NCBI GenBank assembly: GCA_946498245.1
Contig: CAMMNN010000034.1
Coordinates: 1 to 36,888, forward strand
Reading direction: 5' to 3'
DNA length: 36,888 nucleotides
Origin: an uncultured Clostridium sp.
GTDB lineage: Bacteria; Bacillota; Clostridia; Lachnospirales; Lachnospiraceae
Positions 23,700 through 32,235 of this stretch are shown here, one piece after another. Positions within the stretch are counted from its first letter, which is position 1. Every line of letters starts with the position of its first letter. The notes beneath the pieces were generated by a model. The model did no database searches and was not told the DNA's origin. It saw only the letters and a program-made list of their open reading frames with translations. A program made the translations under genes and the position numbers.

Positions 23700-26072
23700 A
23701 TGAGGGATGATGAAAATGTGATCCGGATTTCGGTTCGGAATCTGGTAGAGTTTGTTCTCCGCTCCGGTGATTTGGACAACCGAAGGACGGCCGGAGCCCA
23801 AAAAGAAGCCATGCAGGCCGGAAGCCGCCTTCACCGCAAGATTCAGAAGGGGATGGGAGCCAATTACCAGGCTGAGGTTCCCTTAAAACATACGTTTTAC
23901 CGGGAAGAAATCGGCATCCGGCTGGAGGGAAGGGCGGACGGGATTCTGACAGAGCCCCAGGGCGTGACCATCGACGAAATCAAATGTATGTATCTGGATT
24001 TGGAGCGCTTAAAAGAGCCCCTGCCGGTTCACATGGCCCAGGCATTGTGTTACGGTTACCTTTACGGCCTGGATCATCCCCTGGATGCTGTTACCCTGCA
24101 GATTACCTATTGCAATATAGAAACCGAAGAAATCCGCCGGTTCCGGGAAGAACGCTCCTGGCCGGAGCTGGAACAGTGGTTTGACGGCCTGATTCACGAG
24201 TACGTAAAATGGGCCAGATACCTCTATCACAATGAACTGCGGCGGAATGAGTCTATCCGTCAATTGGAATTTCCTTACCCCTACAGGCCGGGACAGAAGG
24301 AACTGGCCATTTCCGTGTATAAAAGCGTCAGCAGAGGCCGGAATTTATTTATCCAGGCCCCTACGGGAATCGGAAAAACCCTCTCCGTGGTGTTTCCGGC
24401 GGTGAAAGCTATGGGAGAGGGGAAGGCGGATAAGCTTTTTTACCTGACAGCCAAGACCATTACCCGGAAAGTAGCGGAGGAAGGGCTGGAAGTCCTGCGG
24501 GAGCATGGCCTCTATTTTAAAAGCGTAACCATTACGGCCAAAGAAAAGCTGTGCTTTTTGGAGAAACCCCAGTGCAATCCCGACGCCTGCCCCTATGCCA
24601 AAGGCCACTTTGACCGGGTCAACGATGCAGTTTATGAAGTGATTCAGGAAGAACAGGGGATTACCAGGGAAAAAATCCTGGAATATGCGGAGCGCTGGCA
24701 CGTATGTCCCTTTGAATTTTGCCTGGACATCAGCAGTTGGACCGATGGAGTTATCGGCGATTACAATTACGCTTTCGATCCCGACGTCCGGCTGAAACGG
24801 TATTTTTCAGAAGAAAATCCATCGGAAAAATATTTGTTTTTGGTAGATGAGGCCCATAATCTGGTGGACAGGGCCAGACAGATGTACAGCGCCCAGTTGG
24901 TCAAAGAAGACTTTTTGAGAGTAAAAAAGGTTGTAAAAAAGCGTTCTTCCCGCCTGACCAACCTTGTGGAAAAATGCAACAAAACCCTTTTGGCAATGAA
25001 AAGGGAGTGCCCCTCCTATGAGCTGCTGCCAGATGTCAATTTCCTTACCCTGCAGATTACGGGGCTCTTCGGAGAATTGGAAAAATTTTTGGACGAATAT
25101 CCTGAATTTGAGGAACGGGAGACAGTGCTGGAATTTTACTTTGCCCTCAGGGCATTTTTATATGTGCAGGGACGGCTGAGTGAGAATTACGAAATCTATA
25201 TGGAGCTTTTGCCTTCCGGAGAATTTATGGTAAGGCTTTTTTGCGTCGATCCTTCGGAAAATCTCAGGGAATGCATGAACAAGGCCGTCAGTACCGTCTT
25301 TTTTTCCGCCACTCTTCTTCCGGTACAGTATTATAAAGAGCTTTTAAGCGGAGACACCGAGGAATATGCAGTTTACGCCCCGTCCCCCTTTCCCGCTGAA
25401 AACCGCCTGCTGATGATTGCAAAGGACGTAAGCAGCCGGTATACCCGAAGAAACGCCAGAGAATACGAAAAAATAGGGGATTATATCCAGGGGATAACCC
25501 AGGCGAAGTGCGGAAACTATCTGATCTTCTGTCCTTCTTACCAATACCTGAAGGAAATTGCCGGAATTTTAGAAGAACGGTGGGGTGACGGGCAGGAAAG
25601 GCCAAGACTTCTGATACAGTCTTCAGGAATGTCAGAAAAGGAAAAAGAAGATTTCCTAAAAGAATTTGACCAAGGCCAAAAATCCGAAGCGGGGCTGGCG
25701 GCTCTGTGCGTAATGGGCGGTATTTTTTCGGAAGGAATCGATTTGACAGGGGAACGCCTGATTGGCGTCATAATCATTGGAACCGGACTTCCCATGGTCT
25801 GTACGGAACAGGAGATTTTAAAGTCCTACTTTGACCGGAGGGAAGAGAACGGTTTTGATTATGCCTACCAATATCCGGGAATGAATAAAGTAATGCAGGC
25901 GGCAGGGCGGGTTATCCGCACAATGGAAGATAAAGGGATTATCGCCCTTTTGGATGAACGCTTCCTGCGGACGGATTACCAGGCGTTGTTTCCAAGAGAA
26001 TGGGACAGCTACTATGCTGTGGACAGAAGCCAGGTGAAAGCGGTGACGGACAATTTCTGGAAACAGTTTTAG
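23700..26072 (+). CDS. PD-(D/E)XK nuclease fused to DinG/XPD-type iron-sulfur helicase
   Basis: A 790-residue protein. The first 200 residues look like a RecB/Cas4-type nuclease: GSRLHRKIQK, EGRADGI near 77-83 and VTIDEIKC near 88-95 give the D...ExK core, followed by the QALCYGYLY helix with its Q-x3-Y. The rest is a superfamily 2 helicase: QAPTGIGKT near 218, VDEAHN near 381, GGIFSEGIDL near 673 and QAAGRVIRT. Cysteines 285, 292, 297, 336 and 341 lie between motifs Ia and II, where XPD and DinG bind an iron-sulfur cluster. GGAGGTGA precedes the ATG by 11 bases. It probably unwinds and cuts branched or damaged DNA; that is inference. It ends 4 bases inside the convergent LysR gene. Confidence 0.88.
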   Translation: MRDDENVIRISVRNLVEFVLRSGDLDNRRTAGAQKEAMQAGSRLHRKIQKGMGANYQAEVPLKHTFYREEIGIRLEGRADGILTEPQGVTIDEIKCMYLDLERLKEPLPVHMAQALCYGYLYGLDHPLDAVTLQITYCNIETEEIRRFREERSWPELEQWFDGLIHEYVKWARYLYHNELRRNESIRQLEFPYPYRPGQKELAISVYKSVSRGRNLFIQAPTGIGKTLSVVFPAVKAMGEGKADKLFYLTAKTITRKVAEEGLEVLREHGLYFKSVTITAKEKLCFLEKPQCNPDACPYAKGHFDRVNDAVYEVIQEEQGITREKILEYAERWHVCPFEFCLDISSWTDGVIGDYNYAFDPDVRLKRYFSEENPSEKYLFLVDEAHNLVDRARQMYSAQLVKEDFLRVKKVVKKRSSRLTNLVEKCNKTLLAMKRECPSYELLPDVNFLTLQITGLFGELEKFLDEYPEFEERETVLEFYFALRAFLYVQGRLSENYEIYMELLPSGEFMVRLFCVDPSENLRECMNKAVSTVFFSATLLPVQYYKELLSGDTEEYAVYAPSPFPAENRLLMIAKDVSSRYTRRNAREYEKIGDYIQGITQAKCGNYLIFCPSYQYLKEIAGILEERWGDGQERPRLLIQSSGMSEKEKEDFLKEFDQGQKSEAGLAALCVMGGIFSEGIDLTGERLIGVIIIGTGLPMVCTEQEILKSYFDRREENGFDYAYQYPGMNKVMQAAGRVIRTMEDKGIIALLDERFLRTDYQALFPREWDSYYAVDRSQVKAVTDNFWKQF

Positions 26073-26947
26073 AGCATGGCAATAAACTGTTTAGCGGCCT
26101 GTGAAACCGGCAGATTTTCATTGTAAGCCACTACAAGGCGGCGGGGCGGGAGCTGCTCGTTGAGCTTTAATATGAAGAGATCCTTGTCCTTTTCCGGAAT
26201 GCAGAAATCCGGCACAAAGGCGATGCCAAGGCCAATACGGGCGAGATCGATAAGGAGATCATTGCTGGAAAGCTCAATTTCCGGAACCAGATCCAAACGG
26301 CTCCGCTGAAACATTTTGTGGAGAAATTCGCTGGTGGTGCTTTTTTTCGTCAGCATCAGAATGGGATAATCCTGAAGCTCCTTTAATGTAAATACCTTGT
26401 CTTCCAGAGGAAAATGCTGGCGGTTAGCCACGAAAACATCCGTAAATTCCCGGATAGGCCGTATGGTCTGGCTGTTGGAAAGGCCGGAATTGGGAAAATT
26501 GGTTACGATAAAATCCACCTGACCATTTTCCAGGAGACGGGCACATTCAATGGAGGTCTGATTGGTAACTTTAATGTGCACGTTGGGGTAGAGAATGTGG
26601 AATTTCTGCAGATAGGAAATAAGGAAATACCGGCAAATGGTGTCGCTGGCTCCGATGCGGAGCTGGCCGCCGTTAAGAGTGTTGGCCTCCAATAGCTGGT
26701 TTTCCCCTTTTTGAATCAGATTAATGGCGGGTTCAATGTGCTTTAGGAGAATTTCACCTTCAGGGGTCAGTTGAACGCGCTTGGTGCTGCGGATAAACAG
26801 GGTCTGGTTCAGCTTCTTTTCCAGAACCTTAATGGACTGGCTGACAGCGGACTGGGAGATGAATAGCTGTTTGGACGCTTCGGAGAAACTGAGAGTATTT
26901 GCAACGTGGTAAAAGACTTTGTATAATTCATAATTAATATCCATCAT
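26069..26947 (-). CDS. LysR-family transcriptional regulator
   Basis: A 292-residue regulator with N-terminal helix-turn-helix (YKVFYHVANTLSFSEASKQ, LFISQSAVSQSIKVLEKKLN) and LTPEGEILL, then an effector-binding domain (LRIGASDTICRYFLISYLQKF) of the CysB/CbbR-like class. The start has AAGGAGGAC upstream on the minus strand. It is divergent from the sigma-like gene; the 83-bp gap holds the imperfect palindrome TTCCT-N17-AGGAA (26968-26994), a possible binding site. The target and effector are not known. Confidence 0.92.
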   Translation of the reverse strand: MMDINYELYKVFYHVANTLSFSEASKQLFISQSAVSQSIKVLEKKLNQTLFIRSTKRVQLTPEGEILLKHIEPAINLIQKGENQLLEANTLNGGQLRIGASDTICRYFLISYLQKFHILYPNVHIKVTNQTSIECARLLENGQVDFIVTNFPNSGLSNSQTIRPIREFTDVFVANRQHFPLEDKVFTLKELQDYPILMLTKKSTTSEFLHKMFQRSRLDLVPEIELSSNDLLIDLARIGLGIAFVPDFCIPEKDKDLFILKLNEQLPPRRLVVAYNENLPVSQAAKQFIAML

Positions 26948-27030
26948 TAGTCCTCCTTATAAATACGTTCCTATTTTAGCATGAAAAACAGGAAATTGTA
27001 AAGAGGGTAAGAAGGAAAGGAGAAAAACCT

Positions 27031-27576
27031 ATGGAATATCGCGACGAAACAATGGAAAAAGAGGATTTTTATCAGATGTATCTGGACGATTTAGAGGAAA
27101 TCGTCCCCTGTACAGAGGCTGAAAGAGAGCTTTTGGCGGCCCGGGCTGCGGCTGGAGACGGGGAGGCGAAAAAACGGCTGGTGGAAGGCCATTTAAAGAT
27201 CGCCCTGGAAATCGCTTCGGAATACATGGACGGCTCCCTGGCTCCCGGAGATTTGGTGCAGGAGGCAAACATGGCGCTGATGGCGGCTGTGGACAGTTAC
27301 CGGGAAGGAAATCTGATAAACTGTATCAAAGAGGCTGTCCGCCAGGGGTTAAAAGAGGCTTTAGAGCAGCAGAAAATGGAAACAGAAGCAGGGGAAGAAG
27401 CGGCGGCCCGGGCCAATGTGCTGCAGGAAGTCTCCCGCGTAATGGCGGAAGAGCTGGGAAGGGAAGCCACTGTGGAGGAATTGGCGGAGCGCATGAAAAT
27501 GACTTCTCAGGAGATCCGGGACATTATGAAAATGACTATGGACGCCGTATATGCCGCTAACAGTAATATCCAATAG
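27031..27576 (+). CDS. Sigma-70-like protein without region 4
   Basis: A 181-residue protein related to primary-type sigma factors. Residues about 48-93 resemble region 2 (RLVEGHLKIALEIASEYMDG, LAPGDLVQEANMALMAAVDSY), and about 130-175 resemble region 3 (VLQEVSRVMAEELGREATVEELAERMKM). The region 2.3-2.4 stretch that normally contains aromatic residues for melting the -10 element (FSTYATWWIRQAI) is replaced by LINCIKEAVRQGLKEAL. Region 4, which reads the -35 element, is absent, although the gene ends with a normal stop. GGAAAGGAG gives the ribosome site. It may bind core polymerase or be a decaying paralogue; it is unlikely to be an ordinary sigma factor. Confidence 0.75.
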   Translation: MEYRDETMEKEDFYQMYLDDLEEIVPCTEAERELLAARAAAGDGEAKKRLVEGHLKIALEIASEYMDGSLAPGDLVQEANMALMAAVDSYREGNLINCIKEAVRQGLKEALEQQKMETEAGEEAAARANVLQEVSRVMAEELGREATVEELAERMKMTSQEIRDIMKMTMDAVYAANSNIQ

Positions 27577-27627
27577 CGCTAATACTGTACAGGAAAAAAG
27601 TAAGAGAAATGTTATAGAAACGTAAGG

Positions 27628-27656
27628 CCGCAGTCCTTGAGGGGACTGTGGTTTTT
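27628..27656 (+). terminator. Terminator after the sigma-like gene
   Basis: CCGCAGTCC and GGACTGTGG pair (one wobble) around a 6-base loop, followed by TTTTT. Confidence 0.85.
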
Positions 27657-27719
27657 CGTTATACTGGAAGTATCCACCAGTTTAAACAGGCAAGAAAACA
27701 ATCCACAGGAGGCGATGAA

Positions 27720-28133
27720 ATGAAGCGTATTAAGAGAGGGCGCGGGCCATCTATGATGTCCGGTGCAAGCAGTGTTTTTGCAGCAATTTTCGGCGTAATC
27801 TGGATATGCGCGGCTGCCAGTATGGGTGCGCCGGGATTTTTCCTGCTGTTCGGAGTGCTTTTTATTGTAGCGGCTGTGGGGCAGGCAGCATACCATTTTA
27901 CCAATGCCACAGGGGACGACCGCTTTTCGGAATTTGATATTGTAGACAGTGCGGAAGAGGGGGATCCGGCGGACGGCTTTTTTAGAAATAAGAGAAACGA
28001 AGAAAGGGAGCAGTATCCGGAAAGGACAGAGGCGGGAGTGCAGCCAGGAGAGGCGCGGTTTTGCCCTTACTGCGGAACTCCGGCAGAAGATGGGTTCCTT
28101 TTCTGCAGCCGGTGCGGAAAAAAGCTGCCATAG
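27720..28133 (+). CDS. Small zinc-ribbon membrane protein
   Basis: A 137-residue protein. Start chosen at 27720 because AGGAGG lies seven bases upstream. Two membrane segments span about residues 14-50 (ASSVFAAIFGVIWICAAAS and FFLLFGVLFIVAAVGQAAY), joined by a short turn, then an acidic linker, then a C-terminal zinc ribbon FCPYCGTP...LFCSRCGKKLP near 114-137. The topology suggests a membrane hairpin with a cytoplasmic zinc ribbon. The function is unknown; such zinc-ribbon proteins are frequent in Clostridia. Confidence 0.82.
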   Translation: MKRIKRGRGPSMMSGASSVFAAIFGVIWICAAASMGAPGFFLLFGVLFIVAAVGQAAYHFTNATGDDRFSEFDIVDSAEEGDPADGFFRNKRNEEREQYPERTEAGVQPGEARFCPYCGTPAEDGFLFCSRCGKKLP

Positions 28134-28190
28134 TGATGATTTCATTAGATATATTAAAATGCGTAATATAAAGTATAAGTTATATTAATT

Positions 28191-28219
28191 TTACTTATTA
28201 TTACAACCTGTGATATGAT
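28191..28219 (+). promoter_or_regulatory. Possible promoter of purL
   Basis: TTACTT at 28191-28196 and TATGAT at 28214-28219 with 17 bp spacing. A small hairpin (CGTCTG/CAGACG, 28238-28260) follows in the leader but has no T-run. I see no purine or ZTP riboswitch consensus. Confidence 0.4.
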
Positions 28220-28302
28220 AAATAAAAGACTCTGTTTCGTCTGTCCCAGAAAGGCAGACGGATACTGAAAACCATGTTTGTCATTAAGACAGGAGGATAA
28301 GA

Positions 28303-31300
28303 ATGGGCGTAAAACGGATTTTTGTTGAGAAGAAACCGGATTTTGCAGTTAAGGCAAAAGAGCTGAGGGAAGAAATCGAAAGCTATCTGGGGATTCAGAC
28401 TGTTTCAAAGGTACGAGTGTTAATTCGTTATGATATTGAAAATTTAAGTGAGAAAACTTACCAGGAGGCTCTGGGAACAATTTTTTCCGAACCGCCGGTA
28501 GACGACTGGTATGAGGAAGAATTTCCGAAGGAGGCAGGAGATCTGTGCTTTTCTGTAGAATACCTGCCGGGACAGTTTGATCAGAGAGCCGATTCGGCGG
28601 AGCAGTGCGTAAAGCTTTTAAATGAAGAGGAAGAGCCGGTGATCCGTTCCGCCGTTACCTACGTAATCTCCGGCGAGCTGACGGAGGAACAGATAAAAAC
28701 CATTAAAAATTTCTGTATAAACCCCGTGGATTCCAGAGAGGCGGAACAGGAAAAGCCCGCTACTTTGGTGACAGTATTTGAAACCCCGGCGGATGTGGCT
28801 GTATTTGAGGGCTTTTGCGCCATGGAGGAAGGAGAACTGAAAGAGCTTTACGATTCCCTGAATCTTGCTATGACCTTTAAGGATTTTCTCCATATCCAGA
28901 ACTATTTTAAGTCAGAGGAAAAGAGAGATCCTTCTGTGACGGAAATCCGCGTTCTGGATACGTATTGGTCTGACCATTGCCGCCACACCACTTTTTCTAC
29001 GGAATTAAAAAATGTAACCTTTACGGAAGGCGACTACAGAGAGCCTATAGAGGGAACCTACCGCCGATATTTAGAAGATCGGGAGGAGCTGTACCAGGGA
29101 AGAAAAGACAAATTTGTCTGCCTGATGGATCTGGCCCTGATAGCGATGAAAAAGCTGAAAAAAGAAGGAAAGCTTCAGGATCAGGAAGAGTCTGACGAGA
29201 TTAACGCCTGCTCCGTTGTAGTGCCGGTAGAAATCGACGGAAAGACAGAAGAGTGGCTGGTGAATTTTAAAAATGAAACCCACAATCACCCCACTGAGAT
29301 CGAGCCTTTCGGCGGGGCCGCCACCTGCCTGGGCGGGGCTATCAGAGATCCCCTTTCCGGCCGTACCTATGTTTATCAGGCAATGCGGGTGACCGGAGCA
29401 GCCGATCCCACCCGTTCTCTGGAAGAAACTATGAAGGGCAAGCTGCCTCAGAGAAAAATCGTGACAGAGGCGGCTCACGGATACAGCTCTTACGGCAACC
29501 AGATTGGTCTGGCGACAGGCTATGTAAAAGAAATTTACCACCCGGGATATGCGGCTAAAAGAATGGAAATCGGCGCTGTTATGGGGGCTGCTCCCAGAAA
29601 CGCCGTAATCCGGGAAACATCGGATCCGGGAGATATGATCATTCTTCTGGGAGGCCGTACCGGCCGTGACGGAATCGGCGGAGCCACAGGATCTTCTAAG
29701 GTCCACACAGAGGCGTCCATCGAGGTCTGCGGCGCAGAGGTTCAGAAGGGAAATCCTCCTACAGAGCGGAAAATCCAGAGAATGTTCCGCCGTCCTGAGG
29801 TAAGCAGGCTGATTAAAAAATGCAACGACTTCGGCGCAGGCGGCGTATCCGTAGCTATTGGAGAACTGGCTGCGGGCCTGGAAGTGGATTTAGATAAGGT
29901 TCCCAAAAAGTATGCGGGTCTGGACGGCACGGAACTGGCCATTTCTGAGTCCCAGGAACGTATGGCCGTAGTAGTGGCCCCGGGAGATGTAAAGCAGTTT
30001 TTAGATTATGCAGAAGAAGAAAACCTGGAAGCCGTAACGGTAGCCGTAGTAACGGAGAGCCCGCGCCTGGTGCTGAAATGGCGTGGAAAAACCATTGTAG
30101 ACATCAGCCGTGCATTTTTGGATACCAACGGCGCTCATCAGGAAGCGGAAGTAACCGTACAGGTACCGGGCAGAGAGGGAAATCCCTTTGAACGCCGGGA
30201 CGTGGGAGACGTAAGAGAAAAGTGGCTGAAGCTGCTGTCTTCCTTAAATGTATGCTCCCAAAAGGGTCTGGTGGAAATGTTTGACGGTTCCATCGGCGCC
30301 GGCTCTGTGCTGATGCCTTACGGCGGAAAGTACCAGATGACGGAAACCCAGGCAATGGTTGCTAAGCTTCCGGTTTTAAAGGGACACTGTGACACCGTAA
30401 CTATGATGGCTTACGGCTTTGACCCGTACCTGTCCAGTTGGAGCCCCTTCCACGGAGCTGTTTACGCAGTTCTGTCTTCTGTGGCTAAAATCGTGGCCGC
30501 AGGCGGCGACTACCGGAAGATCCGCTTTACATTCCAGGAATATTTCCAGAGAATGACAGAGGATCCCACACGCTGGAGCCAGCCCTTTGCAGCTCTTTTA
30601 GGAGCCTACAGCGCTCAGATGGGCTTTGGCCTTCCTTCTATCGGAGGAAAGGACAGTATGTCCGGAACCTTTAATGATGAAGAACACGGGGAGATCAATG
30701 TTCCGCCCACTCTGGTTTCCTTTGCAGTAGATGTGGCAAAAGGCCAGGAGATTATCACGCCGGAACTGAAAAAAGCAGGCAGCAAGCTGGTTCTGTTTAC
30801 TATTGATAAAGATTCTTACGATTTGCCGGATTACGGACAGATTATGGAAGGCTATAGAAAGCTGTCAGAAGACATGAAGGCAGGCCGCATTATTTCCGCT
30901 TATGCCGTAGAAGGCAGCGGAATTGCCGAGGCTGTCAGCAAAATGGCCTTTGGAAACAAACTGGGCGTAAAAATTGAGCATAATCTGGATCCAAGAGATT
31001 TCTTTAGCCCGGGCTGGGGAAATCTGGTTCTGGAAGTTCCGGACGGCAAGGTAGGAGAGCTGTCTATCCGCTACACCGTAATCGGTGAAGTGACAGACAG
31101 AAGCGCTTTGGAATACGGCAATGTTTCTATTTCTATGGAAGAGGCTCTGACAGCCTGGACCGGGACATTGGAAGGCGTTTTCCCAACAAAATCCGGAGTA
31201 AAAGAGGCTGAGATACCGGACAAGCCCTTTGCAGCGGACACCATTTCCATCTGCAGCCATAAAATCGGACAGCCTACCGTATTTATACCGGTATTTCCGG

Positions 31301-32067
31301 GAACCAACTGTGAGTACGACAGTACCGCCGCTTTTGAACGGGCTGGAGCCAAGGTTTCCACCCGAGTGTTCCGGAACCTCAGTGCAGCGGATATACGGGA
31401 CTCTGTAGAGGAATACAAAAAAGAAATTGCAAAGGCTCAGATTGTCATGTTCCCCGGCGGCTTTTCCGCAGGAGACGAGCCGGAAGGCTCTGCAAAATTC
31501 TTTGCAGCCGTATTCCGCAACAGCGTCATAAAAGAAGAGATCGAGAAGCTCTTAAACGAAAGAGACGGCCTGATGTTAGGCATCTGCAACGGATTCCAGG
31601 CACTGATTAAGCTGGGGCTGGTACCGGAAGGAAAGATTACGGAGCAGAGGCCGGATTCTCCCACACTGGCAATGAATACCATTGGCCGCCATATTTCCAA
31701 GATGGTGTATACCAAGGTTATGAGCAGCAAGTCCCCCTGGCTGGCAGGCGCAGAGTTAGGAGGAGTCTACTGTAATCCCGCCTCCCACGGAGAAGGCCGT
31801 TTTGTAGCCAGTGAAGAATGGCTTAAAAAGCTATTTGCCAATGGCCAGGTAGCCACCCAGTACGTAGACGGGGACGGAAAGCCCACTATGGACGAAGCCT
31901 GGAATCCCAATGGCTCCTACATGGCCATTGAAGGCATTACCAGCCCTGACGGCCGCATATTAGGTAAAATGGCTCACTCAGAACGCCGGGGTGAAAAAGT
32001 GGCAATTAATATTTACGGACAGCAGGATATGAAGATATTTGAAAGCGGAGTAAAATACTTCCTGTAA
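28303..32067 (+). CDS. purL: Phosphoribosylformylglycinamidine synthase, single-chain
   Basis: A 1254-residue enzyme of purine synthesis: FGAR + glutamine + ATP to FGAM. It contains the whole large-type PurL in one chain. Landmarks are DTYWSDHCRHTTF near residue 222, NETHNHPTEIEPFGGAATC near 325, GIGGATGSSKVHTEAS and, in the last 270 residues, a class I glutaminase: VFPGTNCEYDS, FPGGFSAGDEPEGSAKF, GICNGFQ with catalytic Cys near 1094, and NPASHGEGRF with the histidine and glutamate. ACAGGAGGATAAG precedes the ATG. It is alone here, not next to other pur genes; guaA, another purine gene, lies 1.7 kb downstream. Confidence 0.96.
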   Translation: MGVKRIFVEKKPDFAVKAKELREEIESYLGIQTVSKVRVLIRYDIENLSEKTYQEALGTIFSEPPVDDWYEEEFPKEAGDLCFSVEYLPGQFDQRADSAEQCVKLLNEEEEPVIRSAVTYVISGELTEEQIKTIKNFCINPVDSREAEQEKPATLVTVFETPADVAVFEGFCAMEEGELKELYDSLNLAMTFKDFLHIQNYFKSEEKRDPSVTEIRVLDTYWSDHCRHTTFSTELKNVTFTEGDYREPIEGTYRRYLEDREELYQGRKDKFVCLMDLALIAMKKLKKEGKLQDQEESDEINACSVVVPVEIDGKTEEWLVNFKNETHNHPTEIEPFGGAATCLGGAIRDPLSGRTYVYQAMRVTGAADPTRSLEETMKGKLPQRKIVTEAAHGYSSYGNQIGLATGYVKEIYHPGYAAKRMEIGAVMGAAPRNAVIRETSDPGDMIILLGGRTGRDGIGGATGSSKVHTEASIEVCGAEVQKGNPPTERKIQRMFRRPEVSRLIKKCNDFGAGGVSVAIGELAAGLEVDLDKVPKKYAGLDGTELAISESQERMAVVVAPGDVKQFLDYAEEENLEAVTVAVVTESPRLVLKWRGKTIVDISRAFLDTNGAHQEAEVTVQVPGREGNPFERRDVGDVREKWLKLLSSLNVCSQKGLVEMFDGSIGAGSVLMPYGGKYQMTETQAMVAKLPVLKGHCDTVTMMAYGFDPYLSSWSPFHGAVYAVLSSVAKIVAAGGDYRKIRFTFQEYFQRMTEDPTRWSQPFAALLGAYSAQMGFGLPSIGGKDSMSGTFNDEEHGEINVPPTLVSFAVDVAKGQEIITPELKKAGSKLVLFTIDKDSYDLPDYGQIMEGYRKLSEDMKAGRIISAYAVEGSGIAEAVSKMAFGNKLGVKIEHNLDPRDFFSPGWGNLVLEVPDGKVGELSIRYTVIGEVTDRSALEYGNVSISMEEALTAWTGTLEGVFPTKSGVKEAEIPDKPFAADTISICSHKIGQPTVFIPVFPGTNCEYDSTAAFERAGAKVSTRVFRNLSAADIRDSVEEYKKEIAKAQIVMFPGGFSAGDEPEGSAKFFAAVFRNSVIKEEIEKLLNERDGLMLGICNGFQALIKLGLVPEGKITEQRPDSPTLAMNTIGRHISKMVYTKVMSSKSPWLAGAELGGVYCNPASHGEGRFVASEEWLKKLFANGQVATQYVDGDGKPTMDEAWNPNGSYMAIEGITSPDGRILGKMAHSERRGEKVAINIYGQQDMKIFESGVKYFL

Positions 32068-32161
32068 AATAAAAAATGTGTGCGGCATCACGCACACCCG
32101 CGCCGGAGGGCGGCTGCGCCAACAGCTATGTTCCTCTGGGCGGAGTGCGCCTTGCCGGGGC

Positions 32162-32235
32162 TTTTGTGTAACCGGGAACGGAGTTTCCGGTTACACAAAA
32201 AGACCGTTGGATTTCATTCCAGCGGTCTTTTTTTC
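32162..32235 (+). terminator. Double hairpin terminator between purL and the CDF gene
   Basis: The first stem, at 32162-32200, pairs TTTTGTGTAACCGG with CCGGTTACACAAAA. The second, at 32197-32235, is AAAGACCGTTGG with CCAGCGGTCTTT followed by a T-run on the plus strand, preceded by a short A-run. It serves purL on the plus strand and can serve the CDF gene on the minus strand. A further 7-bp stem (GTGTGCG/CGCACAC) lies at 32078-32097. Confidence 0.85.

Noticed and set aside
28238..28260. Possible riboswitch or attenuator before purL
   Set aside because: Only one small hairpin without a T-run; no purine or ZTP riboswitch consensus could be seen.
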